A DNA stretch of 64,000 bases from NCBI RefSeq assembly GCF_027886425.1, contig NZ_CP115671.1, positions 620,001-684,000 of the forward strand. The letters are read 5' to 3'. Below, piece by piece: positions 23,646-31,365 of the stretch. Below the pieces are notes generated by a model that was not told the origin of the DNA, ran no database searches, and saw only the letters and a list, made by a program, of their open reading frames with translations. A program made the translations under genes and the position numbers. The first letter of the stretch is position 1. The number at the start of each line of letters is the position of its first letter. This DNA is from Brevundimonas vesicularis. Lineage in GTDB: Bacteria > Pseudomonadota > Alphaproteobacteria > Caulobacterales > Caulobacteraceae.

Positions 23646-24116
23646 ATGTCCAACGTCCTGCCCTTCCCGACGAACCCGGTTCGTCACCTCTCTCTCGGAT
23701 CGACCCTGCGCCTGGCGCAGCGGGTCGACGCCATGGTCGCCCGATCGGTCCGCCCTGGCGTCGATCGCGTCGCCGACTGCGCCCTCGCGATGGAGGCGTC
23801 CTGCTACACCGAGCCGTGCATCGTGGCGGCGCGCAACATTGCTCGCGAAACCCGCATCGCCGTCGTCATGCCCGGTTACGACCGGCTCCTGACGTCGGAT
23901 GAAGCCCGGGCCGTCGCCCACAGACTGCGAGCCGACAACGCCTTCGCCGGCGCCTTCGGCACGGCCCTCCGATTGGATCAGGTCGCCGACGAAGCCGATC
24001 GCCGCCATCCAGACGGCGGGCCGCTGAACCCTCGCCCGAACAAGACGGGCGCCCGTTTCCTCATCATCGCCACCCTGATCGCCGCCGCCATCTGCGCGCT
24101 GCGTGCCTTCGCCTGA
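23646..24116 (+). CDS. tail-anchored small phage protein
   Basis: 156 residues from ATG 23646 (MSNVLPFPTNPVRHLSLG). The main body is helical with cysteine pairs (DCALAMEASCYTEPCIV). The C-terminus is a single hydrophobic segment (FLIIATLIAAAICALRAFA), which suggests tail-anchoring in the membrane. First gene of the plus-strand right-arm operon. The fourth copy of the 17-base palindrome is at its 5' end. Family unknown; the longer frame from 23547 has no ribosome site. Confidence 0.6.
   Translation: MSNVLPFPTNPVRHLSLGSTLRLAQRVDAMVARSVRPGVDRVADCALAMEASCYTEPCIVAARNIARETRIAVVMPGYDRLLTSDEARAVAHRLRADNAFAGAFGTALRLDQVADEADRRHPDGGPLNPRPNKTGARFLIIATLIAAAICALRAFA
23669..23685. repeat. dispersed 17-base palindrome, copy 4
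   Basis: GACGAACC-C-GGTTCGTC, perfect. It encodes TNPVR near the start of the first right-arm gene, about 130 bases downstream of the operator cluster. Confidence 0.75.
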
Positions 24117-24129
24117 CCGGATCCCGATC

Positions 24130-25869
24130 ATGCTCGAACTGAACATCCTCGCCGTCCAGAACGCGGACGTCCTGCGCGCCCTAGCCACGCCGGCGGGCCG
24201 CCGGACAATCCCGTCGATCAGCGCCCTGGCGGCTTTGATCGGCCGCGACCACTCCAACCTCAGCAAGACGCTGAAAGGGATGGAGGGGGCGGGCCTGCTG
24301 CTCGCCGAGCCGATTGCCAATGGCCTCACTCCGGACGGCCTGTTGCAGCTCGAGGCCATCAACCGCGCCGAAACCGCGGAGGGCGGGGAGGGCCTTCCGG
24401 ACGGCCTGCTGGCGCTGCGCCACGACCAGATCCTGCCCGATCCGGACAACGCCCGTCAGGACTGGACCAGTGACGAGGCGAAGGATGAGCTGGACGCCCT
24501 GCGCGCCGACATCGTCAAGAACGGCCTGCTTCAGAACCTGGTCGTGCGCCCCATGGCCGATGACGACCTCCAGGATGCGACGATCACCGTTGTCACCCCG
24601 GCCGGCGAACAGACCCTGCCGCGCTATCGCCTGGTCGCCGGCGAACGCCGCTGGCGCGCCATTGGCGAGGCGATCAGCGATGGCGATTGGGAACCGGAAG
24701 AGCCGATCCTGGCCCGCCTGCTGGACCGCGACGCCAAGGAAACCCGCTTCGCCGCCATCGCCGAGAACCTGCTGCGTCGCAAGCTGAACCCGATCGAGAA
24801 GGCCAAGGGTTTCGAGCAGCTGGCGGAACTGGGCTTCGAGAACAAGCTGATCGCCGAACGCCTCGGCTACACCCCCGAACACGTCCAGCAGCACCGCCGC
24901 TTCCTGAAGCTGGACGAGGCCGATCAGCAGCGGATGACCCTGCCGCGCGACGACCCCAAACACCTGTCGGTGCGCGACGCCCGCCAGAAGCTGACGGCGA
25001 AGGACGCAAGGGATGCGGCATGGCGACCGGGCAATCTGCCGCCAGAGCAGCAACTCGTCATCGCCGAGATCGCGGTCGCGATGCGAAAGCACTCGACCTA
25101 TCTCGGTTCATCTCTCGCCGTTGGTCCGGCCGCCCGCGACGATCAGGCCGTCGCTAGCCTTCGAACCGCCGGCATACTTCAGATTTCGGACAAGCCAGCT
25201 GAGTGGGGGAGCGCCGCCGGCCACTTCACTGTGTCATTCCCGAACTGGGCGATTGGCGACGCCTGTCGCACCGCCTGGGCCGATCTCTTTGTTGATGATG
25301 AAGCCAAGCGTCATGCATCCCTTCAGTTCCGGCAGAAAGGTTGGGCGGGCCGCAGCAGCGAAGGCGCAAACTATCTGACAGAATGGCTCAATGGGCCGTT
25401 CGACATGACGCCTGAGGGGCAGGCGATCCTTGATCGTCAAGCCGCCAATCAGAAGGCTCATGAACAACAGGCCGCCCAACGCGCCGCTGAAGCAGCTGAA
25501 GCCGCCGCACGGTTCGCCGCCATTCGCCAAAAGCATTTGGAAGCCCTCAACGCCGCCGCCGCCGCACCGCCGAAGGATCTGAAAGCCGCGACCGTCGAAG
25601 CCACGGCCGCGATCGACAACCCTCTGCCCTGGACTTTGCTCGACAACGGCGAAGTCATCGACGCCAACGGCGAGCAGCTCAATCATCTCGATATCTGGAA
25701 CCCCGACGATCGTGAGACGACATTCCTTCAGGTGATCGTCGTGGCCGTGAACTCAGCCGCAGGCTTGGCGACGCCACCGATCAAGTCGGCAGAGGCCCAT
25801 CAGTCGGAGATGGAAGCGCGTCGCGACGCAGAAGCGCTGGCCGAAGATAGCCGGGACGAGGCCGCCTGA
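24130..25869 (+). CDS. HTH-ParB-like nuclease-domain protein
   Basis: About 579 residues from ATG 24130 (MLELNILAVQNADVLRALAT). Residues 20-65 are a MarR-like winged helix (ISALAALIGRDHSNLSKTLK). Residues 100-240 are a ParB/Srx-like domain with the box RLVAGERRWRAI and AIAENLLRRKLNPIEKAKGF, then a ParB-type HTH (LIAERLGYTPEHVQQHRRFL). The C-terminal half is unlike ParB: helical, alanine-rich (about residues 440-490), and ends acidic. No parA is next to it, so plasmid-type partitioning is unlikely; a regulator or DNA-metabolism factor that binds dispersed sites fits better. Confidence 0.8.
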   Translation: MLELNILAVQNADVLRALATPAGRRTIPSISALAALIGRDHSNLSKTLKGMEGAGLLLAEPIANGLTPDGLLQLEAINRAETAEGGEGLPDGLLALRHDQILPDPDNARQDWTSDEAKDELDALRADIVKNGLLQNLVVRPMADDDLQDATITVVTPAGEQTLPRYRLVAGERRWRAIGEAISDGDWEPEEPILARLLDRDAKETRFAAIAENLLRRKLNPIEKAKGFEQLAELGFENKLIAERLGYTPEHVQQHRRFLKLDEADQQRMTLPRDDPKHLSVRDARQKLTAKDARDAAWRPGNLPPEQQLVIAEIAVAMRKHSTYLGSSLAVGPAARDDQAVASLRTAGILQISDKPAEWGSAAGHFTVSFPNWAIGDACRTAWADLFVDDEAKRHASLQFRQKGWAGRSSEGANYLTEWLNGPFDMTPEGQAILDRQAANQKAHEQQAAQRAAEAAEAAARFAAIRQKHLEALNAAAAAPPKDLKAATVEATAAIDNPLPWTLLDNGEVIDANGEQLNHLDIWNPDDRETTFLQVIVVAVNSAAGLATPPIKSAEAHQSEMEARRDAEALAEDSRDEAA

Positions 25870-25879
25870 TGCGCCCGCC
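25860..25879. repeat. 20-base direct repeat, copy 1
   Basis: GGCCGCCTGATGCGCCCGCC, identical to 26102-26121. Both copies span a stop/start junction (TGATG) and encode the N-terminal MRPP of the following gene. Confidence 0.85.
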
Positions 25880-26111
25880 CTCAGTCGACGTGGTCGAGAA
25901 CATTGCTGGAGAACTGGACGAAGCCGAGGCGAAAGCCTGGGACAGCCTCGCCCGCTACAAGTTCTGGATGTTTGGGTATTGGGCCGCGATCTGGGTTCAT
26001 CTGAACCGGGCTGGCCAGTTTCGCCGGCCGAACCCGTTCCTTGAACTGGTGAAGTTCGCCCGCGCGCGATCGGCCACCACCACGCTGTCAAACATCAAGG
26101 CGGCCGCCTGA
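25869..26111 (+). CDS. small right-arm protein, unknown
   Basis: 80 residues, ATG overlapping the upstream stop (TGATG). It has a tryptophan-rich middle (AWDSLARYKFWMFGYWAAIW) that could be an amphipathic or membrane-touching helix. The gene is flanked by a 20-base direct repeat that begins just before its start and just before the next gene's start. Confidence 0.55.
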   Translation: MRPPSVDVVENIAGELDEAEAKAWDSLARYKFWMFGYWAAIWVHLNRAGQFRRPNPFLELVKFARARSATTTLSNIKAAA

Positions 26112-26121
26112 TGCGCCCGCC
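26102..26121. repeat. 20-base direct repeat, copy 2
   Basis: Identical to 25860-25879. The two copies bracket the 80-residue gene, so this gene could have been inserted or duplicated as a 242-base cassette without breaking the coupled operon. Confidence 0.85.
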
Positions 26122-26527
26122 TTGGATCGAAGGCGTCGCCCTGCTGGCCGCCCACAACCTCCCGACCCCTGCACCCCGCAACCTGTATCGCCGGAGATAC
26201 CGCATGTCCCACGACGTCCGCTTCGCCATCCTGACGGCGAACCCCGCCGACAAGCCGAAGGCCTTCCCCGATCTGGAGGCCTTGGCCCGCCACATCCAGC
26301 GCGAGCGCGGCCTACAGGCCCTTGAATTGGTCGAGGTCGAAGATCTCGAGATCGACGGCGACACCCAGAACCGCCGCGCCGTTTCCGTCTTCGCCCTGGA
26401 CGCCGGCAACGACCGCGACCGCCTGATCGGCCACGCCTACCTCGACGGCAAGGGCCGCGACGTCCTGCAAGCCGCCCTGCGCCGCAACCGGCTGGTCATG
26501 GCCGACGACATGAAGGACGCGGCGTGA
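26111..26527 (+). CDS. right-arm protein, unknown
   Basis: 138 residues from ATG 26111, coupled to the preceding stop with AAGGCGG 7 bases upstream. An internal ATG at 26204 (MSHDVRFAILTANPADKPKA) with GGAG 8 bases upstream is an equally good alternative and would drop 31 residues. The protein is mixed alpha/beta with FPDLEALARHIQRERG and ends MADDMKDAA. No domain recognised. Confidence 0.55.
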   Translation: MRPPWIEGVALLAAHNLPTPAPRNLYRRRYRMSHDVRFAILTANPADKPKAFPDLEALARHIQRERGLQALELVEVEDLEIDGDTQNRRAVSVFALDAGNDRDRLIGHAYLDGKGRDVLQAALRRNRLVMADDMKDAA

Positions 26528-27174
26528 TGACTGAGATCGACATCCCAACCGACAATATCCGCGTATCGTTCAAGGACGACATCGACCTGACCAAGCCTGT
26601 GGCGATGCTTCTCGCGGTTGCCAAAGACGGTGTTGAGCCGAACGTCTGGTATGCGCCGCAGGCTGACCGGCTAGCCCCGTCCCCCGAAACCGCCCGCTAC
26701 TTGGAAGAGCGCGAGGCCGCGAGGGCGGAACAGTCGTCCCCCGAAGCCACCGCTAGACGACAGGCCCTGCGGGACGCCCGAAGCCTTATCGCCGCCGAGA
26801 CCATACCGGCCGACGAATGGAAAGGCTGGGTCTGCGATGGCGAGGAAACTTACGCTGGCAGCGTCGAGGAGCTGGTCGAAAATCTCATCGATATCGGCGC
26901 CCCGTCGCCGAGTTATTGCTACGCCACGATCGCAAAGGGTTTCGACTTCGACCTGGAAGACGCCATCGAAAACTACCTCATGGACGAACACCATGAGGAC
27001 GCGGAGTGCCGAGATCTCCCCAAGCTGATCGACTTCTTCAATGAGTGGAAGAAGACCGAGACAGTCACGACCTACTGGCCCGGCTCGACCGTCGTCGTCA
27101 TCGACGCCACCCGCTTCGCTGAAGAGATCGCGGCAGCCAAGGCGTTGGTCGCCGAGGCGGAGGCCGCCCGATGA
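26527..27174 (+). CDS. right-arm protein, acidic, unknown
   Basis: 215 residues, ATG 26527 overlapping the previous stop (TGATG). Acidic throughout. After residue 80 there is a helical region and a compact block (EWKGWVCDGEETYAGSVEEL) followed by YCYATIAKGFDFDLEDAIEN. No known family. It might be a DNA mimic given its charge, but this is speculation. The next gene overlaps by 4 bases. Confidence 0.55.
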   Translation: MTEIDIPTDNIRVSFKDDIDLTKPVAMLLAVAKDGVEPNVWYAPQADRLAPSPETARYLEEREAARAEQSSPEATARRQALRDARSLIAAETIPADEWKGWVCDGEETYAGSVEELVENLIDIGAPSPSYCYATIAKGFDFDLEDAIENYLMDEHHEDAECRDLPKLIDFFNEWKKTETVTTYWPGSTVVVIDATRFAEEIAAAKALVAEAEAAR

Positions 27175-27527
27175 CGCCGATGATCCCATCCAACCGCGAC
27201 TTGGCGTTCGACGGCAATCTGACCCAGGCACGCTACGAACTGCACAAGGCGATCGACCGGGGAGGTGAGGCCGAACAAGCCGCCTGGAGCCGGAACTGGG
27301 GCGAAGCGGCGCTCACCCACGCTGAGGGCGTCTCGCCTGACTGGGACGAGAGCGGACCCAGCGAACGCCTCATTCAGGCGGCCAGTCGGGCAACCGAAAT
27401 CGCCGCCAACCTTCACGCCGCCCTCCATCGGGATGCACCCGTCATGAGCACGGCGAAGGAACACCTCAGCAGCCTGCGTCGCCAGCTGCTGACGATCAAC
27501 GAATGCCTTGATGCGGAAGACGAATGA
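27171..27527 (+). CDS. right-arm protein, unknown
   Basis: 118 residues, overlapping both neighbours by 4 bases. Helical with many tryptophan and acidic residues in the middle (QAAWSRNWGEAALTHAEGVS) and a C-terminal helix (AKEHLSSLRRQLLTINECL). Directly upstream of the sliding clamp gene and so probably co-translated with it. Confidence 0.55.
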   Translation: MTPMIPSNRDLAFDGNLTQARYELHKAIDRGGEAEQAAWSRNWGEAALTHAEGVSPDWDESGPSERLIQAASRATEIAANLHAALHRDAPVMSTAKEHLSSLRRQLLTINECLDAEDE

Positions 27528-28654
27528 AAGTCCTTGTCCAGCAACCCGCGCTGCAACGCGCGACCGCCCGCGTCGTCAGCGCCGTTGAACGCCGCAACAC
27601 CATTCCGATTCTCTCCAACGTCCTGCTGCGGGCCGAAGGCGATCGGCTGTCGATCACTGCGACGGATCTGGACATCGAGGTCGTCGAGAAGCTGCCGGCC
27701 GAGATCGTCCAGGAGGGCGAGTTTACGGTCAGCGCCGCCACCCTGGCCGAGATCGCGCGCAACGCCCCGCCCGGCGCCGAACTGGCGATCGAGTGGGCCG
27801 ATCACGACGACCCGCGCGCGACGGTCAAGTTCGGCCGATCGCGCTACCAGTTGCCGGTCCTGCCCGCAGGCGACTTCCCCATTCGCGGCGACCTCACCGA
27901 GGCAGTCTCGCTCACGCTGGACGCGGCCGTACTTCACCGGCTTCTCGACCGGGTGCACTTCGCCCAGAGCACGGACGAGACCCGCTATTACCTGAACGGC
28001 GTCCATCTCTGCATGGTGTCGGATGAGGGCGAGCGCGTGTTGCGAACGGTCGCCACTGACGGGCATCGCATGGTCCGCGATCAGACGCCGTGCGGGGACA
28101 CCGAACGGATGCCGTCGGTCACCATCCCGCGCAAGGCCGCCAACGAGATGCGCCGGATCCTCGCCGACCTGAAGGACGCGGTGACGCTGGAGGTCGCCAG
28201 CACAGGCCTCGCGCTTCATACCGGAACGGGACGCCTGATCACCAAGGCTCTGGACGGCAGCTATCCTGACTATGAGCGGATCACACCCCGCCAGTGGGAC
28301 CGCGAGATCACCATCGACCGCGCCCTGTTCAAGGAGGCGATCAAGCGCGTCTCCCTGATCAGCGGCGAGAAGTCGCGTTCGGTGAAGATGACGATCGCGG
28401 ACGAGGTGCTGACGCTGACCGTGCGCAACATGGAGGCTGGCGTCGCGGCCGAGGAGATCGAAGTCAGGGGCGAAGGGCCGTCATTCGAGACCGGCTTCAA
28501 CGCCAAATATCTGCTCGACCTGCTGGACCAGACCGATGCCGACCAGATGCTGTTCCGCGTCACAGACCCCGGCAGCCCGGCCCGCCTCGACCCCGGCCCC
28601 GGCGCGAAGAACGCCGAGGGCCTGGTCAATATCGTCATGCCGGTCCGCGTCTGA
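27524..28654 (+). CDS. dnaN: DNA polymerase III beta-type sliding clamp, phage copy
   Basis: 376 residues, the length of bacterial DnaN. Three clamp domains can be followed: ERRNTIPILSNVLLRAEGDR in the first, the middle domain with THFAQSTDETRYYLNGVHL-like sequence (here VHFAQSTDETRYYLNGVHL), and a C-terminal domain ending VNIVMPVRV, close to the usual MPMR/L end. It should form a ring on DNA that keeps polymerase on the template. A phage copy of the clamp is unusual where no phage polymerase is visible; it may reshape the host replisome. Codon use is as in neighbours. Confidence 0.93.
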   Translation: MKVLVQQPALQRATARVVSAVERRNTIPILSNVLLRAEGDRLSITATDLDIEVVEKLPAEIVQEGEFTVSAATLAEIARNAPPGAELAIEWADHDDPRATVKFGRSRYQLPVLPAGDFPIRGDLTEAVSLTLDAAVLHRLLDRVHFAQSTDETRYYLNGVHLCMVSDEGERVLRTVATDGHRMVRDQTPCGDTERMPSVTIPRKAANEMRRILADLKDAVTLEVASTGLALHTGTGRLITKALDGSYPDYERITPRQWDREITIDRALFKEAIKRVSLISGEKSRSVKMTIADEVLTLTVRNMEAGVAAEEIEVRGEGPSFETGFNAKYLLDLLDQTDADQMLFRVTDPGSPARLDPGPGAKNAEGLVNIVMPVRV

Positions 28655-28681
28655 CCGCCGCTTCACCGTCGAGGATCACCC

Positions 28682-28924
28682 ATGAAGAACAAACTGTCCC
28701 ACCTCAACGACCACCTGTTCGCCCAACTGGAGCGGCTCGGCGAAGAAGACCTGACGGTCGAACAGATCGAGGCCGAGGCCAAGCGCGCTGACGCCATCGT
28801 GGACCTGTCCGATCAGATCCTGCGCACGGCCGATCTGCATCTGAAGGCCGCCACGCTGATCGCCACCCACGGCGAACGCTTCCACGACAAGCTGCCCATG
28901 ATCGCGGGGCCGTCCAGCCAATGA
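28682..28924 (+). CDS. small right-arm protein, unknown
   Basis: 80 residues with two predicted helices (LNDHLFAQLERLGEEDL and VEQIEAEAKRADAIVDLS). Small helical proteins like this often sit beside HNH genes in alphaproteobacterial phages; no function known. It overlaps the HNH gene by 4 bases. Confidence 0.6.
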   Translation: MKNKLSHLNDHLFAQLERLGEEDLTVEQIEAEAKRADAIVDLSDQILRTADLHLKAATLIATHGERFHDKLPMIAGPSSQ

Positions 28925-29595
28925 AGGGCCGCGCGATCAGGTACACCGCCGAGGAACTGGACTGGATCGCCGAACGGCGGACCTGGTCGCGCGACGCCCT
29001 TCACCGGGCGTTTGTGGGCCAGTTCGGCCGCTCGGACGTCTCGCGCATCAATCTGAACTCTCTCTGCAAGCGGAAGGGCTGGATGACCGGCCGTACCGGC
29101 TGTTTCGCTAAAGGGCAGGCGCCGGCGAACAAGGGCAAGCCGTGCGCGGAAGGCCGGGGCGGACGGCACCCGAACGCCCGGCGGACGCAGTTCGTCAAGG
29201 GCGCGAAACCCCACACCTGGCGTGGCGCGGGCCATGAACGGATCGACGCCAAGGATGGCTACGTCATCCTGATTGTTGACGAACCGAACCCTTGGACCGG
29301 GGCCGCCACCCGCCCGGTCCACAAACACCGCTGGCTATGGGAAAAGGCCAACGGCCCGATCCCCGAAGGCAAGTGCCTGAAGTGCCTCGACGGCGACAAG
29401 ACCAACACCGATCCGTCCAACTGGACTTTAATCGATCGCGGCGTTCTCCCGCACCTGAATGGCGGCCGGCACAAGAAGCGCCTCGCCTTCGACGAAGCCG
29501 CGCCCGAACTGAAGCCCGTCCTGATGACGGCGGCGAAGCTGAAGCACGCCGTTCACCAGCGTCGAAAAAGTAGAACTGAAGGATCGGTGACATGA
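28921..29595 (+). CDS. HNH endonuclease with DNA-binding N-terminus
   Basis: 224 residues. The N-terminal 60 residues look like an HTH (SRDALHRAFVGQFGRSDVSR). The nuclease half has the homing-type HNH signature: VHKHRWLWEKANGPIPEGKC with the first His pair, then LDGDKTNTDPSNW with the Asn. It is the second HNH nuclease in the prophage. It may be a packaging accessory or a free-standing homing enzyme that arrived with its neighbours. Confidence 0.85.
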   Translation: MKGRAIRYTAEELDWIAERRTWSRDALHRAFVGQFGRSDVSRINLNSLCKRKGWMTGRTGCFAKGQAPANKGKPCAEGRGGRHPNARRTQFVKGAKPHTWRGAGHERIDAKDGYVILIVDEPNPWTGAATRPVHKHRWLWEKANGPIPEGKCLKCLDGDKTNTDPSNWTLIDRGVLPHLNGGRHKKRLAFDEAAPELKPVLMTAAKLKHAVHQRRKSRTEGSVT

Positions 29596-30281
29596 GCGAG
29601 CGCGAACGCATCGCCGCCCGCATTCGCGCTCTGCGGGCCAAGACGGTCGAGAACGGCTGCACCGAGGCCGAGGCCATGGCGGCGGCCGAGAAGCTCGCCC
29701 GGCTGCTGGCCGACTACAACATGACGATGGACGAGGCCGATCTGCGCGCCTCACCTTTCGGCGACCATGTGCATGACGCCGCCGGCACCGTCGGCCTGAA
29801 GCTTTGGAAGCCCGCAAGCGCGATCGCCAAGCTGACCAACACCCGGTACTGGACCGGCGGCCGCGCCGCGCCGACCCGGATCACCTTCGTCGGCCTGACG
29901 CACGAGGTTGAGATCGCCGCCTATCTGCTGGCCATCTGCGAACGCGCCATGCGAACGGAATCGGCAGCGATCATGCGTGCCGTCAGCCGCCTGCCACACA
30001 TCAAACAGGCCGCTCGCGTGATGCCCTTCCTTGACGGCATGGCCGATCGGCTCGCCGCACGGATCCTCGCAATGATCCCGCCCCATCCGCCGGGCCGTGG
30101 ACTTGTCATCCTGCGCAATGCCCTAATAACCGAAGAGCTGGCCAGGCGCGGTGTCGAGATCGAGACGGGATCCGCTAGGCGGCCGATGAACTGGGGCGCC
30201 TACCACGGTCAGCGCGCCGGCGACGGCGTCACCCTCAATCCCGGCGTCGCCGCAACCTCGGCCGCGAGGGTGCTGCGATGA
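29592..30281 (+). CDS. DUF2786 domain protein
   Basis: 229 residues. The first 45 residues match the DUF2786 pattern (IRALRAKTVENGCTEAEAMA, then KLARLLADYNMTMDEADL). The rest is a second domain of DUF7168-like character (FVGLTHEVEIAAYLLAICER, AARVMPFLDGMADRLAARI). Such proteins are common in phages and plasmids; no activity is established. Overlaps the HNH gene by 4 bases. Confidence 0.75.
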   Translation: MSERERIAARIRALRAKTVENGCTEAEAMAAAEKLARLLADYNMTMDEADLRASPFGDHVHDAAGTVGLKLWKPASAIAKLTNTRYWTGGRAAPTRITFVGLTHEVEIAAYLLAICERAMRTESAAIMRAVSRLPHIKQAARVMPFLDGMADRLAARILAMIPPHPPGRGLVILRNALITEELARRGVEIETGSARRPMNWGAYHGQRAGDGVTLNPGVAATSAARVLR

Positions 30282-30286
30282 CACCT

Positions 30287-30973
30287 TCAATCTTCGGCGT
30301 GGAAAGCTTCTGCCGCTCGGTCGGCATCGAACAATTCTGCCAGCTGGGTTCGTCTTTCCAACGCAACCTCGAGCGCTATCCGAACCTCCGTAAGAATCGG
30401 GGTGCCGAAGGCTGGAAGCCACCCAGTCAAACTCCTTCGAGCGGCCGCGACCTCACGATCGACCGCCGCCAGCGCTTCGCCCAAAAGTCCGGCAAACGAA
30501 GAGAAAATCAACATCTCCCGAGCCGAGCCGAGATCCGCGACCTTGAAGTCCATCAAGAGTTGACGGGTGTAACTCAGATCCCGGCTGAGCGACTCGGCGT
30601 CCGCGACTTCCGGCTTGTCGGCCAACATCACTTCGCAGGAACGAAGACGCTCAACCGTCAAATCGGCGAAGGCGGATGCAATCGCCCGGATGGACTCCCT
30701 TCGAGTTTCTCTGTCGATGCGGGCTTGTTTCAGGCGCGACCTGTCGTCCGCGTCCCTCAAAGCCCGGGCATGGGCTGCTTGCCGCTCGCCAACAGCCCAG
30801 GTGCCGACAATCGCTGCTATCGAACCAAGAGCTTGGATCCAGGCGGCGGTTGCAGGGTGCTGAATGAAGGCGGCGACATCGCCATTGGGCACGAAGACAA
30901 CAGCAAGGGACGCGCCGATCAAAACTGCGACGTCCAAGGCCGAAACAATTATCACGGGAGCAAATCGAAACAT
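30287..30973 (-). CDS. two-span membrane protein in opposite orientation, possible moron
   Basis: 228 residues on the minus strand, within an otherwise plus-strand operon. Two N-terminal membrane segments (APVIIVSALDVAVLIGASLA and AAWIQALGSIAAIVGTWAV) are followed by a long charged helical cytoplasmic part (QAAHARALRDADDRSRLKQA onward). No known domain. Isolated orientation, own transcription and membrane location fit a lysogenic conversion or superinfection-exclusion gene. It ends 5 bases from the DUF2786 stop. Confidence 0.65.
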   Translation of the reverse strand: MFRFAPVIIVSALDVAVLIGASLAVVFVPNGDVAAFIQHPATAAWIQALGSIAAIVGTWAVGERQAAHARALRDADDRSRLKQARIDRETRRESIRAIASAFADLTVERLRSCEVMLADKPEVADAESLSRDLSYTRQLLMDFKVADLGSAREMLIFSSFAGLLGEALAAVDREVAAARRSLTGWLPAFGTPILTEVRIALEVALERRTQLAELFDADRAAEAFHAED

Positions 30974-31008
30974 TTCGACGAAGCTGCCACGACAGAGGCC
31001 GCGTGACC

Positions 31009-31365
31009 ATGGGAGCCGCAGAACGCCTGCCCATGATCGGCCCAGTGACCGAGGCGCGCATCCAGTCCGCCTTCGCGGAGGCCGCCGTTGTCACGGCCGC
31101 CGCCGCCTGCAAGGTGATCGGCTGCGACCCGAAAACCCTGCGCGAAATGTCCGACGCCGGCATCATCCGGACCGTCCGCGTGGGGGCCGGAAAGACGCGC
31201 GGTTACACCGAGGGTGACATCCGCGCCTATCTGACCGAGAGTGACGCGCCATGTCCGTCTATAAGCCAGCCAAGAGCCCGTACTTCCAATACGACTTCCA
31301 AATCAAAGGTCGTCGATTTCACGGCTCGACGGGCGTTGAAACGCGCCGAGCGGCCGAAGAAGTAG
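31009..31365 (+). CDS. excisionase-like MerR-type HTH protein
   Basis: About 118 residues from ATG 31009; GTG 31003 is an alternative. A helix-turn-helix occupies residues 20-75 (AVVTAAAACKVIGCDPKTLR, EMSDAGIIRTVRVGAGKTR, then YTEGDIRAYL), as in excisionases and MerR-type factors. The C-terminal 35 residues are basic and overlap the integrase start by 115 bases in another frame. Xis directs the integrase toward excision. The xis-int overlap is also seen in lambda. Confidence 0.75.
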   Translation: MGAAERLPMIGPVTEARIQSAFAEAAVVTAAAACKVIGCDPKTLREMSDAGIIRTVRVGAGKTRGYTEGDIRAYLTESDAPCPSISQPRARTSNTTSKSKVVDFTARRALKRAERPKK

